A stretch of DNA of 64,000 nt from Distichodus sexfasciatus (taxonomy: Eukaryota; Chordata; Actinopteri; Characiformes; Distichodontidae). A program made the translations under genes and the position numbers. Below are positions 51,601 through 63,135 of the stretch, in pieces. How positions within the stretch are numbered: position 1 is the first letter of the stretch; each line of letters opens with the position of its first letter. Location: positions 4,486,196 through 4,550,195 of the forward strand of contig JAVGVS010000001.1 in the NCBI GenBank assembly GCA_032718565.1, read 5' to 3'. The notes under the pieces were generated by a model. The model searched no databases. It saw nothing but the letters and a program-made list of their open reading frames with translations, and was not told the DNA's origin.

Positions 51601-54600
51601 CTTTATCCTTTGATGTTCCTCTCGTATCTCAGTTTTATCCTAGAGGTTACAGCTGTCGCTATGCAGTGAATGACTGTGATATTTCAGAGACATGCTCAGG
51701 AGACTCTGGACAGGTAAGTAAAAGAATAGTAACAGTTACCAAATATGTACCAACAAAATATATTGAACTAGTATGTTTAGTAAATCTGAATATCGAATGG
51801 AAGGATTTCACCCAGAAATATCTTCACATGTTATTTTGCCTTTCTCTCTGTAGTGTCCTCCAAACCTCCACAAACAGGATGGCTACTTCTGCCACCTTAA
51901 TCAGGTAAGGAACAAGTAAAATGTGATACTCTTACATTTAGGTTCTCCTTCCTTTATTTACTTATTCATGAATTGTTGACATTAATTGGTTAACTAATAG
52001 TTAATTACTAATCATTCACTCTAAAAAAAAAATCTTTATGTTTAGGGTCGGTGTTATGCTGGAGAATGTAAAACCAGAGATAGTCAGTGCAGAAACGTGT
52101 GGGGGCAAAGTAAGTTGAATGATCCAATTAAATCTGACATTATCATTAACAATTAATTGATTTATACAGTCTTCGATAAAGTCTAAGCAGAATTTGCAGT
52201 CTAAATGTTATGGTTACATTCAAACTGTTAGTCGTTTTTAACTGATTTATTTCTTTTTATTTAAACTGTCTCCTTCTGACCTTCTTACTGACCTTCTATC
52301 ATATCTAACACTGCATTTTCTTCCTCTTCCTCCTTCCTCCTTTGTGCAGAGTCTGGGAGCTCAGAAAAGTTCTGCTATGAAAAGTTGAACACTGAGGGCT
52401 CTGAAAAAGGGAACTGTGGTGAAAACGGAGACAAATTTATCCAGTGCAGTAAACAGTGAGTTTGAAAATGTGAAATGTAACATTTTAACCTGCTAAATAC
52501 TGTTGATGGCTGTATTTGTTATTTATGTAATTGTATAGCATGGTGTAGTGTTACTATTATGTTATATAGTTCTTATGTAATGCTGACCTGTATTTTCTTT
52601 ATGGCCGGAATGAGCATGTTCCTTCTGTACATCCCTTTTTGCATAACAGCTTACATATTTGCCCTGATGTACTTTAGCTTATGTGCTCTATTTGTCTGTT
52701 GCTTTCTGTTGTTAATTTTCACTTAGAGTCTACACTGATGTGCCCGGTATTTGCTGTGGTATGCTCCATTCTTACTGTCTATATTTCTCTAATTACAGTG
52801 ACGTGTTCTGTGGGTATCTGCTGTGCACTAATGTGGGGCAGGTGCCACGTATTGGAACAATAAAGGGAGAGATCACTCCTACAACCTTCAACCACCAGGG
52901 TCGACTGATTGAATGCAGGTTAGAGAAAAACAAACATTCAGCCCCAGCAAACCACTTAGGCTTTGGCCAGCCTCATTACTCACAGGATGCCTTCTCCTAA
53001 CACCTTTTTAGCAACTGGGATCTGACTACATGTAGAGTCTACCAAATATAATACCCTATACTTTGCAGTATGTTTTAAATTCTGTTTTTGTTTTTGTTTT
53101 TCAGTGGTGGCCATGTTTTACTGGGTGATAACACTGATATGGGTTATGTGGAAGATGGGACTCCATGTGGGCCATCCATGATGTGCCTTGACCGCAAGTG
53201 TCTGCCCATCCAATCCCTCAACTTGAGTGCCTGCCCTACTGGCCCTAACAGTCACATCTGCTCAAGCCATGGGGTGAGAAAACATAATTCTCACTTTCCT
53301 CCTCATAATATACATCATATATTAAAAGAATAAATTCTGGGACAAGTTATGCCTAAATGCAATTATGGAATTTTTCAGAACTCCTCTAGCACAGAATCCA
53401 GAATTAAATTGAAAACTAAGATTTTCACTTCATCTTTGAAATATGTGCACTTCTCTGACTGATTATTAGGTTTGCAATAATGATGCAACATGTACGTGTG
53501 ATGCGACATGGGCAGGAACCGACTGCAGCATACTTGACCCTCCCAAAAAGTCTGCCCCGAGTGAAGATGAAGGACCAAAGGGTTTGTCACTCATTCACAC
53601 AATCACATATGCACATCAATCACACATGCACATACACACACAAAGGTCTCATATTCTAAAAAAATTAAATGCACTTTCAGACAGCCCAAAATTATAGATC
53701 ATCTCTGAGACAGTCCAGATACAGGTTAAAAACTTGTGTGGAAGAGCACAGTCCATAATGATGCTAACTTCTCTCTCGTGTACAGCAAGTGTGACCACTA
53801 ACAGGCTGATAGGGGCACTAGCAGGAACCATTCTAGCCCTTGGGATTCTGTTTGGAGGCACTGGGTGGGGACTCGAGTAAGAATCTCTTTCTACATGGTG
53901 CTGCTGCCCTGTGTGTGGTGGTGCAGTTAACCCCGACTTGTGTATGATGGTGTTTGTGCACGTGTGGTGGCTTTAATGTGTAGTCTGGTGATGTGAACAA
54001 GTGTCTCAGCTCAAGTGTGTGTGGTAGATTGTGATTGGTCGTACGATATTCTTTCTTCCGCTCCTTTTCTTGGACCTTGTGGGTGTTTTAGTGAGTTGCC
54101 ACTGTTTTCATGTGTATGATATTTCTTCAGCAACTTAGTACAGAATTGTGTTAATTTTGTGTAACATTCACACTAAGTCGTTTTCTCATTTACAGAAACA
54201 TTTTCTTCAAAGTTTCTGACCTGCTGTATAAACATCCTCCTAAAGAGTCAGCTTTGCACAATTCTGTATCAAAAGATCTTAATGGAAAAACAATTTTGCT
54301 TTGTCGAGATAAAGCTTGTTGGAATGATACTACCTATAAATTGTCAACATTACTACTTTCAGTCTCATATTTGACTTGTGAGGCCAGCAAACAAATGTTG
54401 TTTACTGGATCAGTTTGCATTGTCTTAGGGTTAATGATGCTTTGCCTAACTACATTAGCTGCAGTAATAAAGTGTCTCCAAAATTTAAGTGTTATCACAA
54501 TATACATGGTGACAAAAGTACATTGTATATAGACATAGATTTTGTGGGTTGTATTACTCCTTGGCACAATTCAGCATAGAAGATATTGAAATGTCTGTGT

Positions 54601-56407
54601 AGTAAGACATTAATAATAATAGTAATAAATTAGGTAATATGTGTATGTAATAATATGAACGAATTCTTATTTGATAATGTTTGTTCCATCAGAGTAAGCT
54701 ACCACCAGTAAGTTAACTATGTCAACATTGATAAACAAGAATTCATATTAAAGGTTTGAGGAAAAAACTATTTTCCCATGCCCCATCCCTGCAGGTCCTA
54801 GTGCCACCAATCTGATCATTGGCTCCATCGCTGGAGCCATCCTTGTGGCAGCCATAGTGCTGGGGGGGACAGGCTGGGGTTTTAAGTAAGGACTGACCTG
54901 CATGTGTCTCTTTGTCAGACATCAGCATCTCTACATCTTACACATTCCAGGAGCTGGGCTTCTGCTACAGATAACAGAGTATACTGACCTTTTTAGGGTC
55001 AGAAATTGTGTTTAAATTAAACTTCAGCTGCAGAACATTAAGCTGTGGCAGAACCTCAAATACACTGGAATGGTACAGCTAAAAGCCTGACATGCATGTT
55101 AACATATACAACTTACCTTTCCATTACATGCAAGTTTTGCAGATGTACATGTTCATATTCTTGAGTGTCGAGAATATGTGTTGAAACTAATTGATGACCG
55201 TTTGATTTGAACCTTTCCACAATCTTCTGTGGTATCTGATGTTTTAACACTCATGTAATATCGCTGTGCTGTATTTAGTCAAGTTTCTCATTATATAACT
55301 TTTGGTACTGTTAGCTGTTAAGTCACTGAGCATTTGCAGTGTTTAACCAAAATGATATTATTTTTAATGAATCCCAAGGAATTGAAAGAAGTAATGGTTT
55401 ATGGTTCAATGACTTATGTATGCGAATCATTTTGCATTTTGCAAGACCAGTGTAAAAAGAAAGTACTGCATTTAGAAGAGCAAGTTTTTAAAGCAGTTGA
55501 TAAAGATCTATTTTCTTTGTGATCAGTTTAAGCTGTCTTGCTGAGCCTTTAAGACAGGTATTAGAACCTTTAAACAGCACATCACCCAACATCAAACCAG
55601 CAATAACCAGTAAATTAACATCATGAAATCGCTCAAAATCTGTGCTGGTATATGATGTTTTTTCCACAGGGTTTACTCTTTCTTTTGCTAAAATATGTAC
55701 CCTGTGATTTGGAAAAGAGACAATATTGCCAGGTTCTTTACACTGCCAGTCTCAGTTCCCACAGTGTCTGCATTTATGCTACTGCACAGACTTGCTACAC
55801 AGGTGCCTCAGTGTTACCAGGTGGCATAACACAGGCACCTCAGGTCACTTCTACTACTTTACTTCTCTGCCTGTCTGCATGAAATGGCAAAAGATAAAAT
55901 GCATCATCATGTCTTTATCTGTGGACTGAAAAAATCTGTATATTCTGATGCCTTCTTTTAGTTCATAGTTCCTGCTCCTTTGACCATGTTTCTTTGATCT
56001 TTCCATTTGAAAATGTATTTGGTCGATATGGGAGTACTGGTGACTCCAGTATTGACTGATCAAATCTATGCACATTATTTAGTTCATTAAGGCACTCTAT
56101 ATGGTAGTTACAGGGGTAAAATGTGTAGTGGTGTGACCTTCCCCAATCAGAGTCACCCATCATTCTACTGATGTGGCTCACAATAAAAATGTGCATTGCT
56201 TGATCTTTTATATTTCAGTTTTTAGCAGGTAAAAAACCGATTCCCTGGTCATACCTCAAAAATGAACAGGGGATTCATGCTGCATACGTTTCAACGTATC
56301 CCAAATTATGATCTAACCCATTTATTTTTCTCTTTTTTCCCTCTGTTATCGAAATGACAAGAAACGTGAAAAAGCGAAGGTACGACCCGAACGCCGCCGC
56401 CATCTAG
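36899..56407 (+). CDS. adam23: ADAM23, catalytically inactive neuronal ADAM
   Basis: Type I membrane adhesion protein, a receptor for LGI proteins and ligand of integrins (family knowledge). Exons: 36899-36980, 37886-38091, 38440-38516, 40598-40661, 42117-42199, 42296-42359, 43142-43214, 43921-43988, 44347-44412, 48067-48135, 48885-49051, 49490-49574, 49849-49933, 50047-50098, 50789-50888, 51061-51132, 51309-51395, 51633-51713, 51854-51904, 52046-52109, 52350-52455, 52799-52918, 53105-53273, 53470-53581, then 53786-53876 or 54795-54885, then 56362-56407. All are in frame; 779 aa with one TM exon (human 832, longer N-terminus). Visible: signal peptide, prodomain (TYPSRLIYYLNENSES), furin site RRKKR, reprolysin-like domain from FEEMKYIELMIV, disintegrin domain (CGNGYVEPGEECDCG), Cys-rich domain, EGF-like motif, TM segment and basic tail KNVKKRRYDP. 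The HEXXH site is replaced by QSLAQNLGIQW. a/b duplicate status is unknown. Confidence 0.95.
44973..45580 (+). repeat. Two copies of a dispersed repeat unit in adam23 intron 9
   Basis: Unit 1 (about 44973-45119) and unit 2 (about 45431-45580) share GCAAAATAGCTTATTATAGC, CCACCAACTGGCAG, CCTGAGTAGTGGG and CCTACCTGCCAA. They are spaced about 458 bp apart, which suggests a partial tandem duplication within one old element. Family not identified. Confidence 0.7.
45673..47254 (-). mobile_element. Inactivated Tc1-family transposon with long terminal inverted repeats
   Basis: Inverted repeats of about 200 bp (45673-45880 and about 47040-47254) share GAAGTTGGGACGTTGTGTAA, AATACAATGATTTGCAAATC and TTCAATTGAATA. 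The minus-strand interior encodes a Tc1 transposase: HTH region, WARAHLRW, WSDKSTFQ, and the DDE portion CSPDLSPIENMW. In-frame stop codons (one after TFQIVF, one in the catalytic core) break the gene, so it is not autonomous. It lies antisense in adam23 intron 9. Confidence 0.88.
48335..48425 (+). repeat. Likely retroposon 3' tail
   Basis: ATGTTGTACCTGTATAATTT and GACAAATAAAGAATCTTGAA followed by TTGAATCT repeats resembles the 3' end of fish non-LTR elements. Only the tail is present. Confidence 0.5.
48561..48620. repeat. (CTAT)n microsatellite
   Basis: About 15 uninterrupted tetranucleotide units in the adam23 intron before the exon at 48885. Confidence 0.95.
53786..53876 (+). other. adam23: adam23 transmembrane exon, version 1
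   Basis: A 91-nt exon between GTGTACAG and GTAAGA encoding ASVTTNRLIGALAGTILALG then ILFGGTGWGL. Start and end phases are identical to those of the exon at 54795-54885, so either can join the exon ending 53581 to the tail at 56362. It corresponds to one of the alternative membrane-spanning exons reported for mammalian ADAM23. Confidence 0.85.
54196..54532 (+). other. adam23: Candidate alternative terminal exon of adam23
   Basis: After the acceptor TTCTCATTTACAG the sequence begins AAAC, as the normal last exon does. In the phase set by the exon ending 53876 it stays open for 111 sense codons to TAG at 54530-54532. The tail would start ENIFFKVSDLLYKHPPKES and contain a second hydrophobic stretch (VCIVLGLMMLCLTTLAAVI). 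AATAAA copies follow near 54625. This is prediction only: no homologue is known to me, and a chance open frame in AT-rich DNA is possible. Confidence 0.35.
54795..54885 (+). other. adam23: adam23 transmembrane exon, version 2
   Basis: A 91-nt exon between CCCTGCAG and GTAAGG encoding GPSATNLIIGSIAGAILVAA then IVLGGTGWGF, almost identical to the transmembrane segment of canonical human ADAM23. It has the same length and phase as the exon at 53786. Confidence 0.92.
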
Positions 56408-57873
56408 TGGAGAGCGAAGGAAGGCAATCGAATGCTTATTTAGTCATCTACAGCTGGACTGCAAATATTGCTGCTCTTTTCTGACATTAGTTACTTGAAA
56501 ATACTCTAATACTAGTAGAGGACACCTTAACAACCCACATATTTGTAGACTGCGGCTTCTTTCCCCTTTGCCCATCCAATTTTTTTCACTGCCTCCCCAG
56601 ATGCCACACCATATTTTCATAACAACCATCCAAGACATTTTCTTTTCACAGACACATAAAGACCACATAGCACCAGCTAATATTGAAACCTTGGCCAACG
56701 GGCAGCATGGCTACTGATGCTTACTGATATTTATAAAACAGAGCAGAATTATCCAAAACAAAGCTGATGGAAGGAATCACCCATCAATGTGATGCCAGTT
56801 TAGTAATTATTATTGGGGTCTGCAGAATGATAGTAAGTCCTAGACCCATGTAAGAGACTAAGTTTAATTTTTATTCACAGCACTGCAACTGCTCTAGGCC
56901 TCCTAGTAAAACAAGGACAGCTAACTCACACAGTCCTCTAGCAGTTCATCTGATAGCTGCAAATGGGCCTTAACAAGTGACACACATATCACATAGAGGC
57001 ATGGAATAGGCTGGATTCTAACCTGTAAACATGGAGAAAAGGTGCTGATCTATAAGAACATATCATTTTGCACTGATTAAATGTCTCTTATTTTTTGTTT
57101 TGTTTTGTTTCTTAAAGCATGTTGTATAGTGGGCATTATATGATGCCCTGTTAGCCCAGTCACTCATGCTTACCACAGCTATGTGTAATGTACTGACTTT
57201 AGATAAATAGTGTTGTATATATTTACTGTAAATTGCAGTGATGGCCATTAATTAATCCATTACCTGTGCTTAGGGAGCAATGTGGATTGTGAATTAGCAA
57301 GTATAAAACATAATCTTTACCACTGATGAGTTTGAACCTATTAGAAATTTAAAGCCAAAGAAATGTCTGAAGTATGTGTTTTCGGAAGTTTGTTGACACT
57401 GCACTTTTGCCCCCTATTCTGTAGCAAAAAAATAGGTTTCCTACAAATCATAATAAGTCATCAAAAAGACAATTACTTTAAAAATAAATCAACATATTTT
57501 TCATACTTATCAGGTATATTAAATCTCAATTTAATGCACCATTTGGGAATGTGTAGGATAATTAATCACATACCATTTTATTCAGACCCCAAATATATGG
57601 TCTGCTTTGTCATTCAAGGCACTTCATCTTAGCTTTATCTGTAAAATCTGCAGGGCCCAATTGCTTTGCTGCATGAATTCACTATAATGGGCATATCAAT
57701 ATATAGGACTAATAGAGTCCAAACCCCATTAGAATTTTAAATTCAGAGGGATATTGTACTAAGAGTGCATGTCTGCTACAGAACATCTTTTATTTACTAT
57801 GCAAAGAAAATAATGCACACTCCCAAAGGGTTATTTGGTGTGATCAACATTATATACAAATCAATAAGGCACT

Positions 57874-57924
<51 letters not shown>

Positions 57925-58205
57925 GAGCCAAATAGGGTAGATACAACTATGCTTCATTCATAAAATGCCTGACAGAGTTCATATGAGAGTTGAATGAATG
58001 TATTTTATTTTGAAGAGAATGAATGTTTTGAGTTTATTCATAAGACCTGTACTTTAGGAAAGCTATGATTTTTTTCTTTTTAGAATAACAAAAGTGTTCA
58101 TTCATTTTCATTGATTTACTATTTTTATGCGAGCCTTGACTAAATCATCACAATACATGCGCTATTCAAAATTATAATGATCAATAAATTCATATATTTT
58201 GATTT
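56408..58205 (+). other. adam23: adam23 3' untranslated region (inferred extent)
   Basis: No coding region follows the TAG at 56405-56407. A (TTTA)n run lies at 57873-57924, and AATAAA at 58183-58188 is one possible polyadenylation signal; the transcript end is not certain. Confidence 0.4.
57873..57924. repeat. (TTTA)n microsatellite
   Basis: About 13 tetranucleotide units in the likely adam23 3'UTR. Confidence 0.95.
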
Positions 58206-59440
58206 TCTATCTGTATTGTTTGTTTTTTTCGTCTTGAAGTCAGAGCATTCCCTTTTCTCACACTGTACATATGATTTTGGCCGATGGTGTAGTTACACTG
58301 TGGTGTAAATGCATGGTGACAAGAGGGTCAACCAAGTTCAGGTGCCCCCACAAAACAGCAGTCTATAGCTCTGATTATAATAATGGTTTGTGACAGGCAA
58401 AAAGGGCACCTTAAAAGCCCATCATGCACGTGACTAGTCTAAGCACTATTCCACCTGGTCAAATAGTGCACATGCAATTTGGAATATGTTCTTCAGGTAA
58501 ATACAGGAGTAGGTTTCGCAGTCCAGTCGCACTTTACATTTCATAATTACTACCATGTGCCAAATGCTTTGCGCCGCTAGTCACGTAAGTGTGCCGTCAT
58601 CCTTCCTGTCCATAATAACTATAACCTTATGATTTACTGCTAAATTTAATAAATGAAAATTCCGGTGTTTTGTGCCGTTCAGACATCTGTGACACAAAAA
58701 GGGTTGAACACCCATCATAATACATTTCCTAATGAACCATTTACAACCGAGCAAGCCGCGTACGGCGCAGTGCGCACGGCTCCGGCGCACTTAGCTACGG
58801 CAGCGTCCTCAGGCAGTAATTACCACCGCGATCACTGATTCATGTGGCATTTTGCTAAAAGCAGGAGCACTACACAACGCACCGATGCAACGCAAAAAAC
58901 GTGCTTGACCTGCGACCCAAACGGAAACCAGCGGCTCTCTCTAAAGCCACCATAAGACTCCACCATAAGACAAGGCCCTTGTCTTGTCATTTTCCACTTG
59001 CGGATTTAAAAATGCAATGCACTGTGTTGATTCACCGTAAAAGAAGGCAGTAACATTTGAAATAAAGTTTTAAAAAATGTTTTGTTGGTATTAGTTTGCA
59101 TTTTAGCGTGGATGTTATGTAGGCCTAACAATGTTATTTATCATTTCTGAATGAAATTCCTATGGAAGAACGTCAGATATACAATCTGAACTAGACAATA
59201 ACTAGACAATAATTGTAAAATGCTATGTAAAAAATCTCTATGTACAGAATTCTGAACAGCAAACAAATTGTGTATTTTACTGCAGACATCATTGCATAAA
59301 CCTGGACATAAGGGCCACAATTATGAGATTTCTGGAGGAATATGCGACTAACTGCACCTCTAACGCTTATATCAGCTCCAGCCTAATAGTACAATTTCTG
59401 TAAATCATTGCGAGTGACCTAATATCGTGACCAGCCCCCT
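58206..59440. other. Intergenic region between adam23 and fam237a
   Basis: Mostly AT-rich. A small CpG-rich patch at 58740-58825 (GCCGCGTACGGCGCAGTGCG) stands out and could be regulatory. No gene recognised. Confidence 0.45.
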
Positions 59441-59509
59441 TGGTGTGACTGACGTTGCAGGAAACATTTCACAAATCCAGTCAGAACAGTTGGTTTTATC
59501 ATCTCTAAG
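59440..59509 (+). promoter_or_regulatory. fam237a: Possible non-coding first exon of fam237a
   Basis: A consensus donor CTCTAAG/GTAAGAG at 59509/59510 lies 306 bp before the start codon, and the ATG at 59816 directly follows TTTTTTGGATAG, a plausible acceptor. The left limit of the exon is a guess. Confidence 0.4.
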
Positions 59510-59815
59510 GTAAGAGCGTGTTCTGCTTTTGCATGTTTTTTTAATTTGTTTTTTGCAATTAATTGCATGCAATATTAGAATAACAAAATATTTCTGTTTA
59601 CTTCAGCATTACATAACTTATTTCAGTTTGCAAAGTATTTTATGGCAAGTTTCTACCTAGTGTAAAATGGAACTCCATCAAAGTCTGTGACTAAAGGTAG
59701 TGGACCATTTATATTTTGGGCAAAACGAATGCAAATAAATAGTAATATTATTTTCAATAACGACGTTATGATAAAAGCGGGATAGGTGACTGGCCGGCTT
59801 GTGTTTTTTGGATAG

Positions 59816-61692
59816 ATGGAGTGCATGTGTCCGAGTGCGCGCCTGCTGAAGGTGGCGCTGATGCTGCTGTGCGTGTGCGCGCTGCCCCTGTGGGGAAAGA
59901 GCGCGGGCCAGGTGGACCCGTTAACGCTGAGCCGCGCAGACCCGCACTGTTGGGAGACTTCATCCGCGCTGCTGCTGGAGATGCGCTCGCCGCGGATCGC
60001 TGACAACGTGCCCGCCTTCTGGGACCTCATGGTCTTTCTAAAGGCGTCGGACAACCGCAAACACGGCGCGCTGTTTTGGGACCTAGCGCAGGTCTTCTGG
60101 GACATCTATGTGGAATGTGTTCTATCCCGGAACCACGGCTTGGGGCGACGGCAGCTCGCGCGCCCGCAGCGGCGCATCACGGCCACGCGCTCGCTCGTCG
60201 CCAACAGTATGTAGGCCAAAAATATCAAAATAATATTTAATATTATACGCGGTACGCTAGTGCGCTACTCTGGAAAAGTGTTTACGAGTGAGTAATACAC
60301 TGTAAAACCTGAAGAGTTAGTTCAACTCTTTGAGGAAACAACCTTAAATAGTTTAAGTTTGTAATCTTTAACAATTTAAGCATAAAATGTGATTGAATTG
60401 AGTACAAGTAGATCATATATTGTTAAAGTAACTTTAACTCAAATCTGTTTAGTTAGAAAATTCAATCTTGAGTTGAGCTAAATGATGAGATGAGTGACCT
60501 CAATCTGAAGGGCTTATATGTTAACTTACTTATTTTGTTAGCATATGCTTCTAGGTTCAGTGTGCTTATTTTACTTGATACTTAATTAGCTACTAAATGT
60601 GGGAAGTAGAGATGAACAACAAAACTCAAACTGTTACAGTGTGCAGTCTTGCTTTTGCTTATGTTTTTTTCCTGAAATCTTAAGTTGCTCATTTTGGAAA
60701 ATGTATGTGTTGTGTCTATTTGGTTCTGCTTTTCTACTAATTTGCTGTAATTTTGTTGAGGCCATTTGAGCCAAAAGCATAGAATTTGACGTAATTGACA
60801 TTTCACTGTTGCTAGGGTTATTAAAGTCAGCAAACTGTTTAACTGTTTAACTCTCTGCCCCAGTTCATATTTAGGAATATGGCTTTTTTGTTTCGTTTGT
60901 GGAGTTCACAGCTGACAGCTAAAAACATATTTGTCCTGGTGGATGTTTTAATGATTTACCCTTCTGTTCTTCAAGGCTGCTTTTGGTATTTCTGTTCAGC
61001 AAAGGCTCTCTGACATTATTTTGTAAGCAATGTTTTGTAGTACAGTACATTTTACATTTATAAATTATACAGTGTTTACACTTAGTGTGCCCCACAGTCC
61101 CATATATGGACAGAGATCTGCTGTCCTTTGGATAGTGGTCAAGTGAAACATACTGCATATTTCACACCTATTTCCCAACTTTTATTTTATATACATTTAA
61201 TACAGGACATTTCCACAAACCTAAAGTAAAATGAATATTTCAGCATATAAATGACATATTGAAGTCTCTGATGCATGAAAATCAGTTCACTGTCTTTTTA
61301 TGAGGTGAAATTCTTGCTCACTGTAATTTAGATTAAATGCTTGGCTTGATCTTCCCAGCATAATAATTCTTGACCATCAAGGTTCCATGCTTGAATTAGA
61401 TGAAGCTAACAGGTGACAAATTTTTAGTGTATTAAACAGGATATGATGCAACCATGCATTCTTTCATATTTGAGTTCTTGTTGCTGCATAGTCAACTTCA
61501 AAGTTGGGGCTTGCTGTCACACAGACTTTCTATCTATGTCTTTTTCCAGAATCATTTGTGCAGGCGTCACAGAGGCATTTCTCAAAGTTAAAGGAGTTTA
61601 CTCGAGGATGGTTCAGAATCCAGGTGCAGCAGACTGGATCACCACAATTGCATCACAATGCACCCTGGAACTCCAAGAAAATATCAAAATGA
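59816..61692 (+). CDS. fam237a: FAM237A-like secreted neuropeptide precursor
   Basis: Two coding exons, 59816-60206 and 61550-61692, joined in frame (AAC A/AA TCA) to 177 aa; human FAM237A is about 181. The family includes the hypothalamic neurosecretory proteins NPGL/NPGM. Visible: signal peptide (about residues 1-31, LLKVALMLLCVCALPLW), the conserved core ADPHCWETSSALLLEM, then FWDL repeats, KHGALFWDLAQVFWDIYVEC, and an HGL-GRR site at residues 107-112 that predicts dibasic cleavage and C-terminal amidation. Cys45 and Cys101 could form the single disulfide. The exon-2 part after the cleavage site is weakly conserved, so its frame was chosen by phase, length and the Lys/Ser-rich end. Met4 is an alternative start. 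GC-rich codon use in exon 1 contrasts with the surroundings. A likely polyadenylation signal lies at 61755-61760. Confidence 0.88.
60207..61549 (+). other. fam237a: fam237a intron
   Basis: Donor GTATGT and acceptor TTTTTCCAG. AT-rich, with no exon, RNA or repeat family recognised inside. Confidence 0.7.
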
Positions 61693-61754
61693 AAATCACA
61701 TGTTTTTAACCATAAACAAAACACAAATAATTTATACTCAGTGTTTTGTGTGTA

Positions 61755-61760
61755 AATAAA
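61755..61760 (+). terminator. fam237a: fam237a polyadenylation signal
   Basis: AATAAA 63 nt after the stop codon, in a T-rich context. Confidence 0.55.
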
Positions 61761-61779
61761 TATTTTGTGTGCGTTTGAA

Positions 61780-62905
61780 TATTTTGTGCAAAAGTCTGTT
61801 TAAAAGTGTCAAGGTCCAAACCAAGATCAGTGAAATATCTTCAGAATTGAAGGTATTCTGCATCCATTAAAATAACAACTATACACTCCTAAATGATTCA
61901 ATGTAAAACCAGTTTGTGGTTCAGTCTGTATCATGGTGTCATTAATATATCTTTACCTCTTCTTACACATTTCTATAAGACAAGATACCTGAGATGATTT
62001 AACTTCAGCAATTTAATGGCCCACACCTCCAATATTTGTATACACCACCAACAGAAAGATGTTGTTGTTGCACCAGATTTCCTAATTTGTTAATAGATTT
62101 CCTAAATGGCCCTTAATATCAATGAATGTACAGCTTGTTTAAAATTTAATTTCATGGTCTTGGATTTCCACTTTGTAACTGTATGTCTCCAATCCACCTT
62201 TAACACAAATACAGTAATGCTGTGCAGTAATTCTACATTACCTACTACATTACACTACATTATTTTAAAGTTTTTAAGCAAAAAGCGAGTTCACAGTTTA
62301 ATTCTCAGGCTGGAGGTTCACATGGTTTGAAAAGAAGGATATTACATCAAAGTTCAACCGATGTCTTGTGTTTTTACTTTATATAATAATTAGAAAATAT
62401 AACAAAAACACAGAACCCAAGAACCTGTCAAATATGGCATTGCATAATTCAAATATTCTATTTGGATTATTTATTAAGAGGTGGCTCAATTTAACTGAAA
62501 ATTCATTTGCCATTAAAAAATATTATATGTAAACCAACAAAAATGAAAAAATATAAGATTTTAAATGTGAAACAAGACTGTCCTACTGAGAGTACCATAT
62601 ATAAAGACCCCTGAGTTTGCTTAAATGTTCAGTCAATTAGTTCCATTCATTTTTAAAATTTATCTTAAAAGTATCACAGGTTGTGAAATACAGTGTTGTT
62701 TTGGGCCAGCATAGGGCCAGCATAGGCTAATGTTCAATGTTTTAGGAGAAACTGTCAATTTGTGTGGAAGGGACATTACAATAATAACGGACACACTCTA
62801 ACCTTCATTTATTCATTCAGTATTTATTCCTCTATTCAGTGTCTTTATTTTATTGTATACCAAGGAAACCTTCTCAAAAACAATTTAAAGTAAAGTAAAT
62901 AATTA
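61780..62905. other. Intergenic AT-rich region after fam237a
   Basis: No gene or recognisable repeat; a short direct duplication GGGCCAGCATA at 62703-62723. Confidence 0.45.
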
Positions 62906-62909
62906 TTTA

Positions 62910-63135
62910 TTATTGTGAACACAGCACAGCACAGCACAAACTGCACCACAACGAAATGTCACCTCTGCATTTGACCCATGCATGAAGGAGCAGTGGGCAG
63001 CTTTTGGGAGCGTCCTGGAATCAGTGCTTGGGGATGTTACATTGTTCATGAGTACCTCAGTGCTGCCGTTACTGTTCTGGGACTTGAACCAATGACCCTC
63101 CAACCTACCGGGGCCAACTCCATAACTGTTACGGT
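62910..63135 (-). mobile_element. tRNA-derived SINE, copy 2
   Basis: Same family and orientation as the copy at 7440-7690: on the + strand both carry GAACACAGCACAGCACAGC-like runs, TTTGACCCATSC, GGAGCAGTGGGCAGC and ATGAGTACCTCAGTG. The two have diverged, as expected for old insertions. Confidence 0.75.

Noticed and set aside
55334..55522. 62-codon open frame in the adam23 intron after the second TM exon, as another alternative tail
   Set aside because: Joining at the nearby acceptor TTTGCAG from either TM exon uses the wrong phase and meets a stop almost at once.
55652..55882. 76-codon open frame after TTTTTCCACAG in the same intron
   Set aside because: In the required splice phase the frame stops after about seven codons, so it does not fit as an adam23 exon.
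58581..58838. Open frames on both strands in a CpG-rich patch
   Set aside because: Short, overlapping on opposite strands, with no recognisable family and no splice-compatible neighbours.
60207..61549. Possible small RNA or additional exon in the fam237a intron
   Set aside because: No convincing hairpin, C/D or H/ACA signal, or phase-compatible exon was found by eye.
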